From assembly GCA_051867875.1 (NCBI GenBank), contig JBJDZG010000028.1, forward strand, positions 1 to 28,962: a stretch of DNA of 28,962 bases, given 5' to 3'. Source of the DNA: RGIG4608 sp051867875 (GTDB taxonomy: Bacteria; Bacillota; Clostridia; Oscillospirales; CAG-272). Made by a program: the position numbers and the translations under genes. Under the pieces are notes generated by a model. The model was given only the letters and a program-made list of their open reading frames with translations. It did no database searches and had not been told where the DNA came from. Shown here piece after piece: positions 22,164 through 28,962 of the stretch. Positions within the stretch are counted from its first letter, which is position 1; every line of letters begins with the position of its first letter.

Positions 22164-22853
22164 ATGAAAATGAGTAAATTATTCTGGGGACTTGGACTCG
22201 TAGTGCTTGCCGTCCTGCTTGTTCTTGACGCAACGGGCGTTTTAGCACCGATTTTTGCCTCTGTCGGAGGAATTACCGCATGGCAGATAATCGCGGGCGT
22301 TGCCATTCTGGCTTTCCTTCTTTCAAGGCTTTTCAAGGGAAACATCGTGTGGATTTTTATTCCTCTTTCACTGCTCTTTATGGTGTTTGAGAAAAACGTG
22401 GCTTTTATGCTCGGCAGAGCAGGTGAGGATATCGTGTCCAACTGGATACTTCTTCTCGCATCGCTCCTTATCACGATGGGTATGGCAATTCTTCTTCCCA
22501 AGAGAAAATGGGGCTTCAGCTTTTTTTCCTCTGACGACGATAAGAACGTAGGTAAGAGCAAAACATATTACATTGACTGCAACGATTTCACCTCGAAGAA
22601 CATAGAGAACAATATGGGCTCCTGCACCGTAAGATTTGAGAATACGTCAGCATACAAGGGCGGCGGCGCGCTCCATGTTGAGAACAATATGGGCTCGCTC
22701 GTGGTAAATGTTCCGCACGAGTGGCACGTGAGCACGAATATTGAAAACAATATGGGCTCATTTGACTGCCGTAAGCACGGAGACCCAGACGGTCCTACGA
22801 TTATTGTTGAGGGCGAGAATAATATGGGCTCTCTTAAAATTAATATGGTATAA
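22164..22853 (+). CDS. LiaF-like membrane protein with four ENNMGS repeats
   Basis: A 229-residue protein. The N-terminal half has four predicted membrane helices (about 5-26, 37-57, 61-78, 92-112), as in LiaF-type or DUF5668 proteins. The C-terminal half (about 130-229) is soluble and beta-rich, with the hexapeptide ENNMGS at 148-153, 173-178, 194-199 and 218-223, each starting a strand-like segment (CTVRF, LVVNV, FDCR, LKINM). The repeats suggest a small beta-solenoid, as in the C-terminal part of LiaF and DUF4097-like proteins. Helix count puts the repeats on the same side as the N-terminus, probably cytoplasmic. LiaF proteins respond to envelope stress; pairing with LytTR instead of a two-component system suggests direct control of the regulator (inference). 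A second ATG is two codons downstream. Confidence 0.85.
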   Translation: MKMSKLFWGLGLVVLAVLLVLDATGVLAPIFASVGGITAWQIIAGVAILAFLLSRLFKGNIVWIFIPLSLLFMVFEKNVAFMLGRAGEDIVSNWILLLASLLITMGMAILLPKRKWGFSFFSSDDDKNVGKSKTYYIDCNDFTSKNIENNMGSCTVRFENTSAYKGGGALHVENNMGSLVVNVPHEWHVSTNIENNMGSFDCRKHGDPDGPTIIVEGENNMGSLKINMV

Positions 22854-22856
22854 CGA

Positions 22857-22884
22857 AAAATCCACCCGTTTGGGTGGATTTTAT
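22857..22884 (+). terminator. Terminator of the LytTR operon, repeat copy 1
   Basis: AAAATCCACCC (22857-22867), loop GTTT, GGGTGGATTTT (22872-22882). The same hairpin sequence recurs at 23017-23041. Confidence 0.85.
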
Positions 22885-23016
22885 ACCGCCGATAAAGCCG
22901 TGCTACCGCAAGTGAATATTTATCGAATTAGTATGGCGTTATCTTAATAATTCAGTTATGAAAACGGTACGGATATATCATCGATATATCCCCGTGCTGA
23001 CTTTGTCAGCAAACTG

Positions 23017-23041
23017 AAATCCACCCGTTTGGGTGGATTTT
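23017..23041. repeat. Second copy of the ATCCACCC hairpin
   Basis: AAATCCACCC-GTTT-GGGTGGATTTT repeats the terminator at 22857-22882 almost exactly, about 160 bases further on. It can terminate transcription in either direction. Confidence 0.7.
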
Positions 23042-23130
23042 GGCGTTTTATACGGGATAATAGGAAATAATGCACAAAAAATACCAGAAATATAATGTCT
23101 AATTTGTAATATTTTCGGGAAAACTAATTG

Positions 23131-23159
23131 TTGACAAAACACTTCTTTTGTGTTATCAT
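23131..23159 (+). promoter_or_regulatory. Promoter of tRNA-Lys
   Basis: TTGACA (23131-23136), 17-base spacer, TATCAT (23154-23159), with TGT before the -10 (extended -10). Confidence 0.8.
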
Positions 23160-23183
23160 ATACAAGTAACGAATTGAACAAAT

Positions 23184-23259
23184 GCCCCATTAGCTCAGAA
23201 GGTAGAGCACATGACTTTTAATCATGGTGTCCGGAGTTCGACTCTCCGATGGAGCACCA
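23184..23259 (+). tRNA. tRNA-Lys (anticodon UUU)
   Basis: A 76-base tRNA with CCA encoded at 23257-23259. The anticodon stem CATGA/TCATG (23210-23214, 23222-23226) encloses loop CTTTTAA, so the anticodon is TTT at 23217-23219. D stem GCTC/GAGC and T stem CGGAG/CTCCG are intact. The acceptor stem has one mismatch, C3-A70 (23186 and 23253), where a G70 would give a perfect stem. It has its own promoter and terminator and is probably the only gene on its transcript. Confidence 0.95.
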
Positions 23260-23260
23260 G

Positions 23261-23293
23261 AAATCGGCAAGCCACGGCTTGCCGATTTTTTTA
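23261..23293 (+). terminator. Terminator of tRNA-Lys
   Basis: AAATCGGCAAGC (23261-23272) pairs with GCTTGCCGATTT around loop CACG, followed by a T run. It begins one base after the CCA end. Confidence 0.9.
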
Positions 23294-23357
23294 TCCAAAC
23301 CACACGCTTATCCAAACCACACGCTTATCCAAGCCGTACGCTTATCTAAGCACAGGC
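23291..23357 (+). repeat. Four 17-base tandem repeats
   Basis: Unit TTATCCAAACCACACGC occurs at 23291-23307 and 23308-23324 without change. It then recurs as TTATCCAAGCCGTACGC (23325-23341) and a degraded 16-base copy (23342-23357). The array lies directly after the tRNA-Lys terminator. Confidence 0.85.
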
Positions 23358-23367
23358 TTGTTTTTTT
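23330..23367 (+). terminator. Second terminator within the tandem repeats
   Basis: CAAGCC (23330-23335) can pair with GGCTTG (23355-23360), followed by seven T. It forms from the diverged repeat copies and would catch read-through before the pyk promoter. Confidence 0.5.
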
Positions 23368-23410
23368 GCGCTTTTTGCGTTTTTCTTTTCGTTATTTTTT
23401 CAAAAATATC

Positions 23411-23439
23411 TTGTAATGTTCACAAATCTGTGCTATAAT
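23411..23439 (+). promoter_or_regulatory. Promoter of pyk
   Basis: TTGTAA (23411-23416), 17-base spacer, TATAAT (23434-23439), with TGC before the -10 (extended -10). The spacer contains CACA-AATC-TGTG. Confidence 0.75.
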
Positions 23440-23492
23440 TTATAAGGAATAATATTTACTTTTACTACATTACTGTAATAAGGAGAAAAATT

Positions 23493-24905
23493 ATGAGAAA
23501 AACCAAAATCGTATGTACGATAGGTCCTGCGTCTGAGAGCGAGGAAGTGCTTCGTTCAATGATGCTTGCGGGTATGAACGTTGCGCGCCTTAACTTTTCA
23601 CACGGCACTCACGAGGAGCACAAGGTCCGCATTGACAGAATCAAAAAGGTCAGAGAGGAGCTCGGACTTCCCGTTGCCATTCTTCTTGACACAAAGGGTC
23701 CTGAATACAGAATCAGAACCTTTAAGAACGGAAAAATACACCTTAACGACGGCGACAAATTCACCTTTACCATCGACGAGGTCGATGGCGATGAGCACAG
23801 AGTTTCCGTAAGCTACAAGGGACTTACAAAGGACCTTGAGGTGGGCAATAAGATATACGTAAACAACGGACTCGTTCATTTCGTAGTTGAAGAAATCACC
23901 GAAAAGGACGTAATCTGCCGCGTAACCGCGGGCGGAGACCTTTCGGACAGAAAGAGCATGAGCTTCCCCGGAAAAGTGTTAAAGCAGGTATATCTTTCCG
24001 AGGCCGACAAGAAGGACCTCCTTTTCGGAATTGAAAACGACGTTGACTACGTTGCTTGCTCTTTCGTTTCCTGCAAGGAGGACGTTTACGACGTAAGAAA
24101 GTTCCTTGACGAAAACCACGATGACAATATTTCAATTATTGCAAAAATAGAAAACCAGCACGGCGTTGACAATATCGACGAGATTTGTCAGGCGTGCGAC
24201 GGCATAATGATAGGCAGAGGCGACATGGGCGTTGAGATACCCTTCGAGGAGCTGCCCCAGATTCAGAAGCACCTTATCACAAAGTGCCGTATGCTCGGTA
24301 AGCGCGTTATCACGGCAACCGAGATGCTTGAATCGATGATTACAAATCCACGTCCCACCCGTGCGGAAATAAGCGACGTTGCAAACGCAGTTTACGACGG
24401 AACGAGTGCAATTATGCTTTCGGGCGAGACCGCTATGGGTAAATATCCCGTTCTCACGGTACAGACGATGGCTAAAATTGCCGAAACAACTGAAAACTCC
24501 ATCAATTACAATAAGAGATTCTATTCAAGCGAGTTCCGCATCGCAAATACCATTGACGCTATTTCTCACTCCACCGTTGCCATGGCAATAGACCTTAACG
24601 CAAAGGGAATAGTAGTTTGTTCTCTTTCGGGTGCAACTGCACGAATGGTATCCCGCTTCCGTCCCCCCGTTGACATTATCGGTCTTACGGTTGACCCCAA
24701 GAGTGTGCGTAAGCTCTCTCTTTCGTGGGGCGTTATTCCCGTGCTCGGCGAGGCAGTGCCCTCAACCGACGTGCTCTTTTACAGCGCGTATAAGACTGCT
24801 AAAAAGGTTCTCAACCTCAAGAGCGGCGACCATATCATCATCACGGGCGGCGTAATTAACGGCAAGAGCGGCAACACGAATCTAGTTAAGGTTGAAACGA
24901 TATGA
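23493..24905 (+). CDS. pyk: Pyruvate kinase
   Basis: Converts phosphoenolpyruvate and ADP to pyruvate and ATP, the last step of glycolysis. The 470-residue protein shows ARLNFSHG (R32, N34, S36), LLDTKGPEYR, IIAKIENQHGVDNIDEI with the catalytic lysine, MIGRGDMGVEIPFEELP, KRVITATEMLESMI and SGETAMGKYP. It has the normal C-terminal allosteric domain but lacks the extra PEP-utiliser domain found in Bacillus enzymes. In the B domain, the common VDDG turn reads VNNG. AAGGAG lies upstream of the ATG. It overlaps the next gene by four bases (ATGA), so the Nudix enzyme is made with it. It also draws on phosphoenolpyruvate, the shared precursor of the aro pathway. Confidence 0.97.
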   Translation: MRKTKIVCTIGPASESEEVLRSMMLAGMNVARLNFSHGTHEEHKVRIDRIKKVREELGLPVAILLDTKGPEYRIRTFKNGKIHLNDGDKFTFTIDEVDGDEHRVSVSYKGLTKDLEVGNKIYVNNGLVHFVVEEITEKDVICRVTAGGDLSDRKSMSFPGKVLKQVYLSEADKKDLLFGIENDVDYVACSFVSCKEDVYDVRKFLDENHDDNISIIAKIENQHGVDNIDEICQACDGIMIGRGDMGVEIPFEELPQIQKHLITKCRMLGKRVITATEMLESMITNPRPTRAEISDVANAVYDGTSAIMLSGETAMGKYPVLTVQTMAKIAETTENSINYNKRFYSSEFRIANTIDAISHSTVAMAIDLNAKGIVVCSLSGATARMVSRFRPPVDIIGLTVDPKSVRKLSLSWGVIPVLGEAVPSTDVLFYSAYKTAKKVLNLKSGDHIIITGGVINGKSGNTNLVKVETI

Positions 24906-25444
24906 ACTTTGAAGAAAAGACCAAGTCCGAGAATTTAGTTTTTGACGGCAAGGTGCTCCACGTCTATTGCGACGATATTATTCGTCCTGACGGTGTTACG
25001 TCCAAAAGGGAATATTCAAAGCACCTCGGTGCAGTTTGCGTCGTACCACTCACGAAAGATAACGAGGTTATTTGCGTGCGTCAGTTCAGATACGCTCTGC
25101 ACAGAGTTTTTCTTGAAATTCCCGCGGGTAAGCTCGATTTTGCGGGGGAGGACAGAAGAGAAGCGGCGCTCCGCGAGCTCCGCGAGGAGACGGGTGCTCT
25201 CTGCGAAACTCTTACGCATATCGGTGATATCATTCCATCGCCCGCTATCTGTACGGAGCGCATTTCGATGTATCTTGCAGAGGGACTTTCGTTTACGGAG
25301 ACAGAATTTGACGACGGCGAATTTATAGAGATAGTCAAAATCCCGCTTTCCACGCTAGTTGATATGATAATGAGCGGCGAAGTTGAGGATGCGAAAACTC
25401 AGACTGCCATACTCAAAGTATGGAATATGAAAAACAAAAAATAA
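24902..25444 (+). CDS. Nudix hydrolase, probable ADP-ribose pyrophosphatase
   Basis: A 180-residue Nudix protein of the ADP-ribose pyrophosphatase type, which splits ADP-ribose to AMP and ribose 5-phosphate. The family N-terminal strand VFDGKVLHVYCDDI and VRQFRYALHRVFLEIPAGKLDF are present. The Nudix box runs from G76 to L100 (EDRREAALRELREETGA), with metal-binding E92, E95 and E96. It has one residue more than usual between the first glycine and the first glutamate. The ATG lies in the pyk stop overlap. A terminator follows closely. The link to NAD turnover is only by family; the TIR protein in this window is far away and in another operon. Confidence 0.92.
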   Translation: MNFEEKTKSENLVFDGKVLHVYCDDIIRPDGVTSKREYSKHLGAVCVVPLTKDNEVICVRQFRYALHRVFLEIPAGKLDFAGEDRREAALRELREETGALCETLTHIGDIIPSPAICTERISMYLAEGLSFTETEFDDGEFIEIVKIPLSTLVDMIMSGEVEDAKTQTAILKVWNMKNKK

Positions 25445-25452
25445 GAATACGG

Positions 25453-25480
25453 AAGGGCAAATGTAAATTTGCCCTTTTTG
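25453..25480 (+). terminator. Terminator after the pyk-Nudix operon
   Basis: GGGCAAAT (25455-25462), loop GTAA, ATTTGCCC (25467-25474), five T. It lies only 16 bases before the polA ATG, so polA would depend on read-through or on a promoter within the Nudix gene that I could not find. Confidence 0.85.
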
Positions 25481-25495
25481 AAAAGTGGGAATTTT

Positions 25496-28084
25496 ATGAA
25501 AAAATTACTTGTAGTTGACGGAAACAGCATATTGAACAGGGCTTTTTACGGCATAAGACTGCTTTCAAACAAAAACGGACTTTATACGAACGCCATTTTC
25601 GGTATGATAAATATTCTGCAAAAGCAGGTCGAGGAGATTTCTCCCGATTACGCCGCGGTTGCGTTTGACTTAAAATCGCCGACCTTCCGCCACGAGCTGT
25701 ATGACGCGTACAAGGCGGGCAGACACGCCATGCCCGAAGAGCTCGCCGTGCAGTTTCCCTATGCAAAAAAGGTGCTTTGTGCCATGGGCTTTTCCGTGCT
25801 TGAAATGAAGGGCTACGAGGCTGACGACATTCTCGGAACGCTCTCAAAAGAGGCGAGCGAGCGCGGAGTTGAGGCGTACGTCCTTACGGGCGACCGCGAT
25901 TCGCTCCAACTGATAAGCGACACGACGACGGTGCTCCTTGCGACGAATCACGACACGGTGAAATTTGACAGAAACGCTTTCCGCGAAAAATACGGCGTTG
26001 AGCCCGAGCAGTTCGTTGACGTAAAGGCGCTTATGGGCGACTCGTCCGACAATATCCCCGGTGTTGCGGGCATAGGAGAAAAAACCGCCCTCAAGCTCAT
26101 CGGCGATTTCGGAGACCTTGACAGTATCTACGCGAGCCTGCCGAGCGACAAAATAAGCCCCTCTGTCAACAAAAAGCTCGAAACGTCAAGGGAAAACGCT
26201 TTTTTATCGAGAACTCTCGCGCGGATATGCGTTGACGTTCCGCTCCCGAATGATTTTGAAAGCTTGAACTACAAGGGATTTTCTGCTGACGCATACGACC
26301 TCTTTGCAGAGCTTGAGCTTTCGAGCTTTATCAAAAAATTCGGGCTTAAAAAGTCAGAGGACTCGTCCAAAACCTCAAATAAAGCCGAGGGCGAACAGCT
26401 CGGATTTTTCGCCGAGAGAGAAACCGACCTTGACAAACCGTCGGGCGGGATTTCGGAGAAAAATATACAAATCGCAACTCTTGACGAACTTTTGAACATT
26501 CCGAAAGACACTGTGCTTGCGCTTGATTTTGAGCCCGATGGCTTGCACGCAGTCAGCGAGAGCGAGCATTGGCTATTTGAGAGCTCTGTCGGGGAAGCAA
26601 AAGAATTTCTCTGCGACAACGAGCGCAAATTCGTAATGTACGACTGTAAAAGCGCGTATCACGACCTCAAAAATATAGGTTTTACAAACTGTTACTTTGA
26701 TATAATGCTCGCCGCCTATGTGCTAAACGCAGGCGAGGGCTCGTTTGACCTTTCAAGACTTGCTATGGCAAATCTCTCCGCAGTTCTTGACGAGAGCACT
26801 CAGCGTGCGCCGATTATCTACGACATATATAAGGTGCTCAAAGCAAAAATCGAGGAGCTTCATTTTGAAAATCTCTTTTACGGTATCGAAATGCCTCTTT
26901 CCACCGTCCTTTTTGAAATGGAAACGGAAGGCTTTACGATAGACAGAGAGGGACTTACAGCCTACGGAAAAAATCTTGACGGAACGATAGCCGAACTCGC
27001 GGAGCGAATCTACGCTTACGCGGGCAGGGAATTTAATATCAACTCACCCAAGCAGCTCGGTGAGGTGCTTTTTGAAACACTGATGCTTCCGCACGGGAAA
27101 AAGACCAAAACGGGATACTCGACAGGTGCCGAGGTGCTTGAAAAGCTCAGAGCGTACCACCCGATAATTCAGGATATACTTGATTACCGTCAGGTCGTTA
27201 AACTGAAAAGCACCTACGTTGACGGCTTTATCAAATTGCTCACCGACGACGGAAAGATTCATACGACCTTTAAGCAAACGGGTACGGCGACGGGCAGAAT
27301 TTCCTCTGCCGAGCCGAATTTGCAGAATATTCCGATAAGAACGGCTCTCGGCAGGGAGCTCCGACACTATTTCATTCCGAAGAGTGCCGACTACGTGCTC
27401 GTGGACGCCGACTATTCGCAGATTGAACTTCGGCTTTTAGCCGCAATATCGGGCGACGAAAATATGATAAACGCCTTCTTGTCTGGCGTTGATATTCATA
27501 CCTCAACCGCGGCGACAGTGTTCCGTGTTCCCGAGTCGATGGTAACACCCGAGCTTCGCAAGAGAGCCAAAGCTGTAAACTTCGGAATAGTTTACGGTAT
27601 CGGCGAATTTTCGCTTTCCGACGACCTTCACATATCAATGAAAGAGGCGAAGGAATATATCGATAGCTATAAGGCGGGCTATCCCGCAGTCGATAAATAT
27701 CTCAAAGACATAGTTAAAGAGGGGTATGCCAACGGCTACGTTTCAACTCTCTACGGCAGACGCAGATATATTCCCGAGCTTTCGGGACAGAACAAAACGC
27801 TTAAAAAATTCGGCGAGCGAGTTGCGATGAACAGCCCCATTCAGGGAAGCGCGGCAGATATTATCAAGGTTGCTATGATAAATATCAGTAAGCGTCTGGC
27901 AGTCGAGGGAATTGATGCAAAGCTCATTTTACAGGTGCACGACGAACTCCTTATTGAGGCGAATAAAAACTGCATAGACAGGGCGTCGCTCATCTTGCGA
28001 GAAGAAATGGAGAATGCAATAAAGCTGCCCGTTCCGCTCTCGGTTGAACTGACCGTCGGAAACACTTGGTACGATAACAAATAA
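25496..28084 (+). CDS. polA: DNA polymerase I
   Basis: An 862-residue repair and Okazaki-fragment polymerase. Domains in order: 5'-3' exonuclease (1-290, KKLLVVDGNSILNRAFYG, YEADDILGT, GDSSDNIPGVAGIGEKTA), a 3'-5' exonuclease-like fold (about 330-490), and the polymerase domain with motif A DADYSQIELR (from 637), motif B KRAKAVNFGIVYGIG (about 685-700) and motif C VHDELL (about 813). In the middle domain the DxE pair survives (D344, E346), but the positions of E. coli D424 and D501 appear to be lost, so proofreading is probably absent, as in Bacillus-type enzymes (inference). The start is ATG 25496, the family N-terminus; an upstream in-frame ATG lies in the terminator hairpin. The Shine-Dalgarno site is weak (GTGGGA). 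Confidence 0.97.
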   Translation: MKKLLVVDGNSILNRAFYGIRLLSNKNGLYTNAIFGMINILQKQVEEISPDYAAVAFDLKSPTFRHELYDAYKAGRHAMPEELAVQFPYAKKVLCAMGFSVLEMKGYEADDILGTLSKEASERGVEAYVLTGDRDSLQLISDTTTVLLATNHDTVKFDRNAFREKYGVEPEQFVDVKALMGDSSDNIPGVAGIGEKTALKLIGDFGDLDSIYASLPSDKISPSVNKKLETSRENAFLSRTLARICVDVPLPNDFESLNYKGFSADAYDLFAELELSSFIKKFGLKKSEDSSKTSNKAEGEQLGFFAERETDLDKPSGGISEKNIQIATLDELLNIPKDTVLALDFEPDGLHAVSESEHWLFESSVGEAKEFLCDNERKFVMYDCKSAYHDLKNIGFTNCYFDIMLAAYVLNAGEGSFDLSRLAMANLSAVLDESTQRAPIIYDIYKVLKAKIEELHFENLFYGIEMPLSTVLFEMETEGFTIDREGLTAYGKNLDGTIAELAERIYAYAGREFNINSPKQLGEVLFETLMLPHGKKTKTGYSTGAEVLEKLRAYHPIIQDILDYRQVVKLKSTYVDGFIKLLTDDGKIHTTFKQTGTATGRISSAEPNLQNIPIRTALGRELRHYFIPKSADYVLVDADYSQIELRLLAAISGDENMINAFLSGVDIHTSTAATVFRVPESMVTPELRKRAKAVNFGIVYGIGEFSLSDDLHISMKEAKEYIDSYKAGYPAVDKYLKDIVKEGYANGYVSTLYGRRRYIPELSGQNKTLKKFGERVAMNSPIQGSAADIIKVAMINISKRLAVEGIDAKLILQVHDELLIEANKNCIDRASLILREEMENAIKLPVPLSVELTVGNTWYDNK

Positions 28085-28088
28085 ACGG

Positions 28089-28114
28089 AAGGGAGCGAAA
28101 TATCGCTCCTTTTT
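28089..28114 (+). terminator. Terminator of polA
   Basis: GGAGCGA (28092-28098), loop AATA, TCGCTCC (28103-28109), T run. It abuts the next promoter. Confidence 0.88.
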
Positions 28115-28115
28115 G

Positions 28116-28144
28116 TTGACAAATGAAAATAAAAGTGCTAAACT
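28116..28144 (+). promoter_or_regulatory. Promoter of the SDR gene
   Basis: TTGACA (28116-28121), 17-base spacer, TAAACT (28139-28144), with TGC before the -10. It begins one base after the polA terminator T run. Confidence 0.65.
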
Positions 28145-28173
28145 ATATCCAATACTTAAAGGCAGGTGTTTTG

Positions 28174-28890
28174 ATGAAAAATGTGCTGATAACAGGCGGG
28201 ACCCGCGGAATAGGACGCGCTTGCGTGGAGAAATTTACGCGAGAGGGCTACTCGGTTTCCTTCATATATAATAAGAGCGATGAAAAAGCACGGGAGCTTT
28301 CGCGTAAAAGCGGAGCTTTTGCGATAAAAGCGGATATATCTTCTCCCGACGAGGCGAGAGGCGCGTGTGCGCGCGCGATTGAATATATGGGCAGCGTCGA
28401 TATTCTTATCAATAATGCGGGAATTTCCCAAATAAAGCTCTTTACCGATACAACCGACGGCGACTATTACGATATAATGAATACAAATTTCGGCGGAACG
28501 TTTTTCGTGACGCGCGAGATTGCCAAAAATATGATTTCAAATCATTTTGGCAGAATAGTCAATATCGGCTCTATGTGGGGTAAGACCGGTGCTTCTTGCG
28601 AGGTCGCGTATTCCGCGTCGAAAGCGGCGGTTGAGGGATTTACGAAAGCACTCGCCAAAGAGCTCGGACTCTCGGGCGTGTGCGTCAACTGCATCGAGCC
28701 CGGCGTCATAAATACGGAAATGAATGCGGAGCTTGACGCGGACACTCTTTCACTGCTCTGCGGGGAAACTCCCGTGGGCAGAATGGCAAATGCAGATGAG
28801 ATAGCGGATTTTGTGTATCTTATCGCAACGGAAAAGAGCGGATTTTTGACGGGACAGGTGATAGGATTTGACGGTGGCTTCGCAATTTGA
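28174..28890 (+). CDS. Short-chain dehydrogenase/reductase, FabG-like
   Basis: A 238-residue classical SDR. Cofactor loop TGGTRGIG (7-14), NNAG (80-83), catalytic S133, and YSASK with Y146 and K150 are all present, as is the PGVIN segment and the C-terminal FLTGQVIGFDGG typical of FabG. It may reduce 3-oxoacyl-ACP, but no other fatty-acid genes are nearby. A close relative class acts on EF-P (5-aminopentanone reductase, YmfI), so the substrate is open. The start is ATG 28174, with AGGTG upstream and the family N-terminus MKNVLITGG; an in-frame ATG 17 codons earlier lies within the promoter. It is a single gene with its own promoter. Confidence 0.9.
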   Translation: MKNVLITGGTRGIGRACVEKFTREGYSVSFIYNKSDEKARELSRKSGAFAIKADISSPDEARGACARAIEYMGSVDILINNAGISQIKLFTDTTDGDYYDIMNTNFGGTFFVTREIAKNMISNHFGRIVNIGSMWGKTGASCEVAYSASKAAVEGFTKALAKELGLSGVCVNCIEPGVINTEMNAELDADTLSLLCGETPVGRMANADEIADFVYLIATEKSGFLTGQVIGFDGGFAI

Positions 28891-28930
28891 GAAAAAAACG
28901 AAAAAAATCGAAAAAACTTAAAAAAGGGTA

Positions 28931-28959
28931 TTGACAAAGGGGAAAGAATGTGGTAAGAT
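28931..28959 (+). promoter_or_regulatory. Promoter reading out of the window
   Basis: TTGACA (28931-28936), 17-base spacer, TAAGAT (28954-28959), with TGG before the -10. The gene it serves lies beyond base 28962. Only A-rich sequence lies between it and the SDR gene. Confidence 0.65.
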
Positions 28960-28962
28960 AAC

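Larger units (their letters stand above)
22885..23183. repeat. Gene-free structured spacer, possible dispersed repeat element
   Basis: About 330 bases between the LiaF-like gene and tRNA-Lys hold no credible gene. Between two identical ATCCACCC-GTTT-GGGTGGAT hairpins lie further dyads: GATAAAGCC/GGCGTTATC (22891-22899, 22935-22943, one mismatch), GGATATATC/GATATATCC (22971-22979, 22983-22991, perfect), GCTGAC/GTCAGC (22996-23001, 23005-23010, perfect), and TTCAGTT/AACTGAA (22951-22957, 23012-23018) enclosing the last two. This nested layout suggests a folded RNA or a palindromic mobile repeat (MITE- or REP-like). Bases 23042-23130 show nothing I can name. Confidence 0.45.

Noticed and set aside
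22978..23190. 70-codon minus-strand frame in the spacer before tRNA-Lys
   Set aside because: It runs through palindromic repeats and into the tRNA gene, and shows no start signal or family resemblance.
23421..23432. CACA-AATC-TGTG in the pyk promoter spacer as a Rex or Crp site
   Set aside because: The arms are only four bases and do not match the full TTGTGA...TCACAA consensus.

Overview
The window reads as chromosomal DNA of a bacterium from the Bacillota, most likely class Clostridia (inference). The clues are purine-rich Shine-Dalgarno sites, near-perfect sigma-A promoters with 17-base spacers, a SpoVB-like flippase, a bPH_1-type PH protein, CCA encoded in both tRNA genes, and clostridial versions of the shikimate enzymes. 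It holds 25 protein genes and 2 tRNA genes, packed in short operons that are mostly closed by clear hairpin terminators. No CRISPR array, rRNA or complete insertion sequence is visible.

Bases 1-6470: tRNA-Leu(CAG), an orphan seven-helix membrane protein, then a two-gene minus-strand operon coding for a small PH-domain protein and a TIR-methyltransferase fusion. Divergent from this operon is a VanZ-family membrane protein whose VanZ fold is split by about 415 extracytoplasmic residues. A SpoVB/MurJ-type flippase on the minus strand follows.

Bases 6470-8250: an ArsR/SmtB metal sensor translationally coupled to a CDF zinc/cadmium exporter, behind two helically phased operators. After it comes a gene-free stretch with a strong promoter and hairpins that may encode a small RNA.

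Bases 8250-15380: a compact minus-strand operon for the whole shikimate pathway, in the order chorismate mutase-AroB fusion, AroC, AroE-AroK fusion, AroQ, AroA, AroF. Six proteins supply all seven steps to chorismate plus chorismate mutase. A TetR-family gene is transcribed divergently, and near-identical palindromes sit in both divergent promoters, so it is the probable operon regulator.

Bases 15380-22860: dapA on the minus strand, with its promoter overlapping that of queA on the plus strand. Then a plus-strand run of queA, type I asparaginase, an RsuA-family pseudouridine synthase and tex, followed by a LytTR regulator paired with a LiaF-like membrane protein carrying four ENNMGS repeats.

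Bases 22860-28962: a repeat-rich structured spacer, tRNA-Lys(UUU), 17-base tandem repeats, pyruvate kinase overlapped by a Nudix ADP-ribose pyrophosphatase, DNA polymerase I, a FabG-like reductase and a final promoter that reads out of the window.

The best candidates for something undescribed are the PH plus TIR-methyltransferase operon, the split VanZ protein, the chorismate mutase-AroB fusion with its TetR operator pair, and the possible small RNA near 8.1 kb. All functions are inferred from sequence motifs read by eye; no database search was run.
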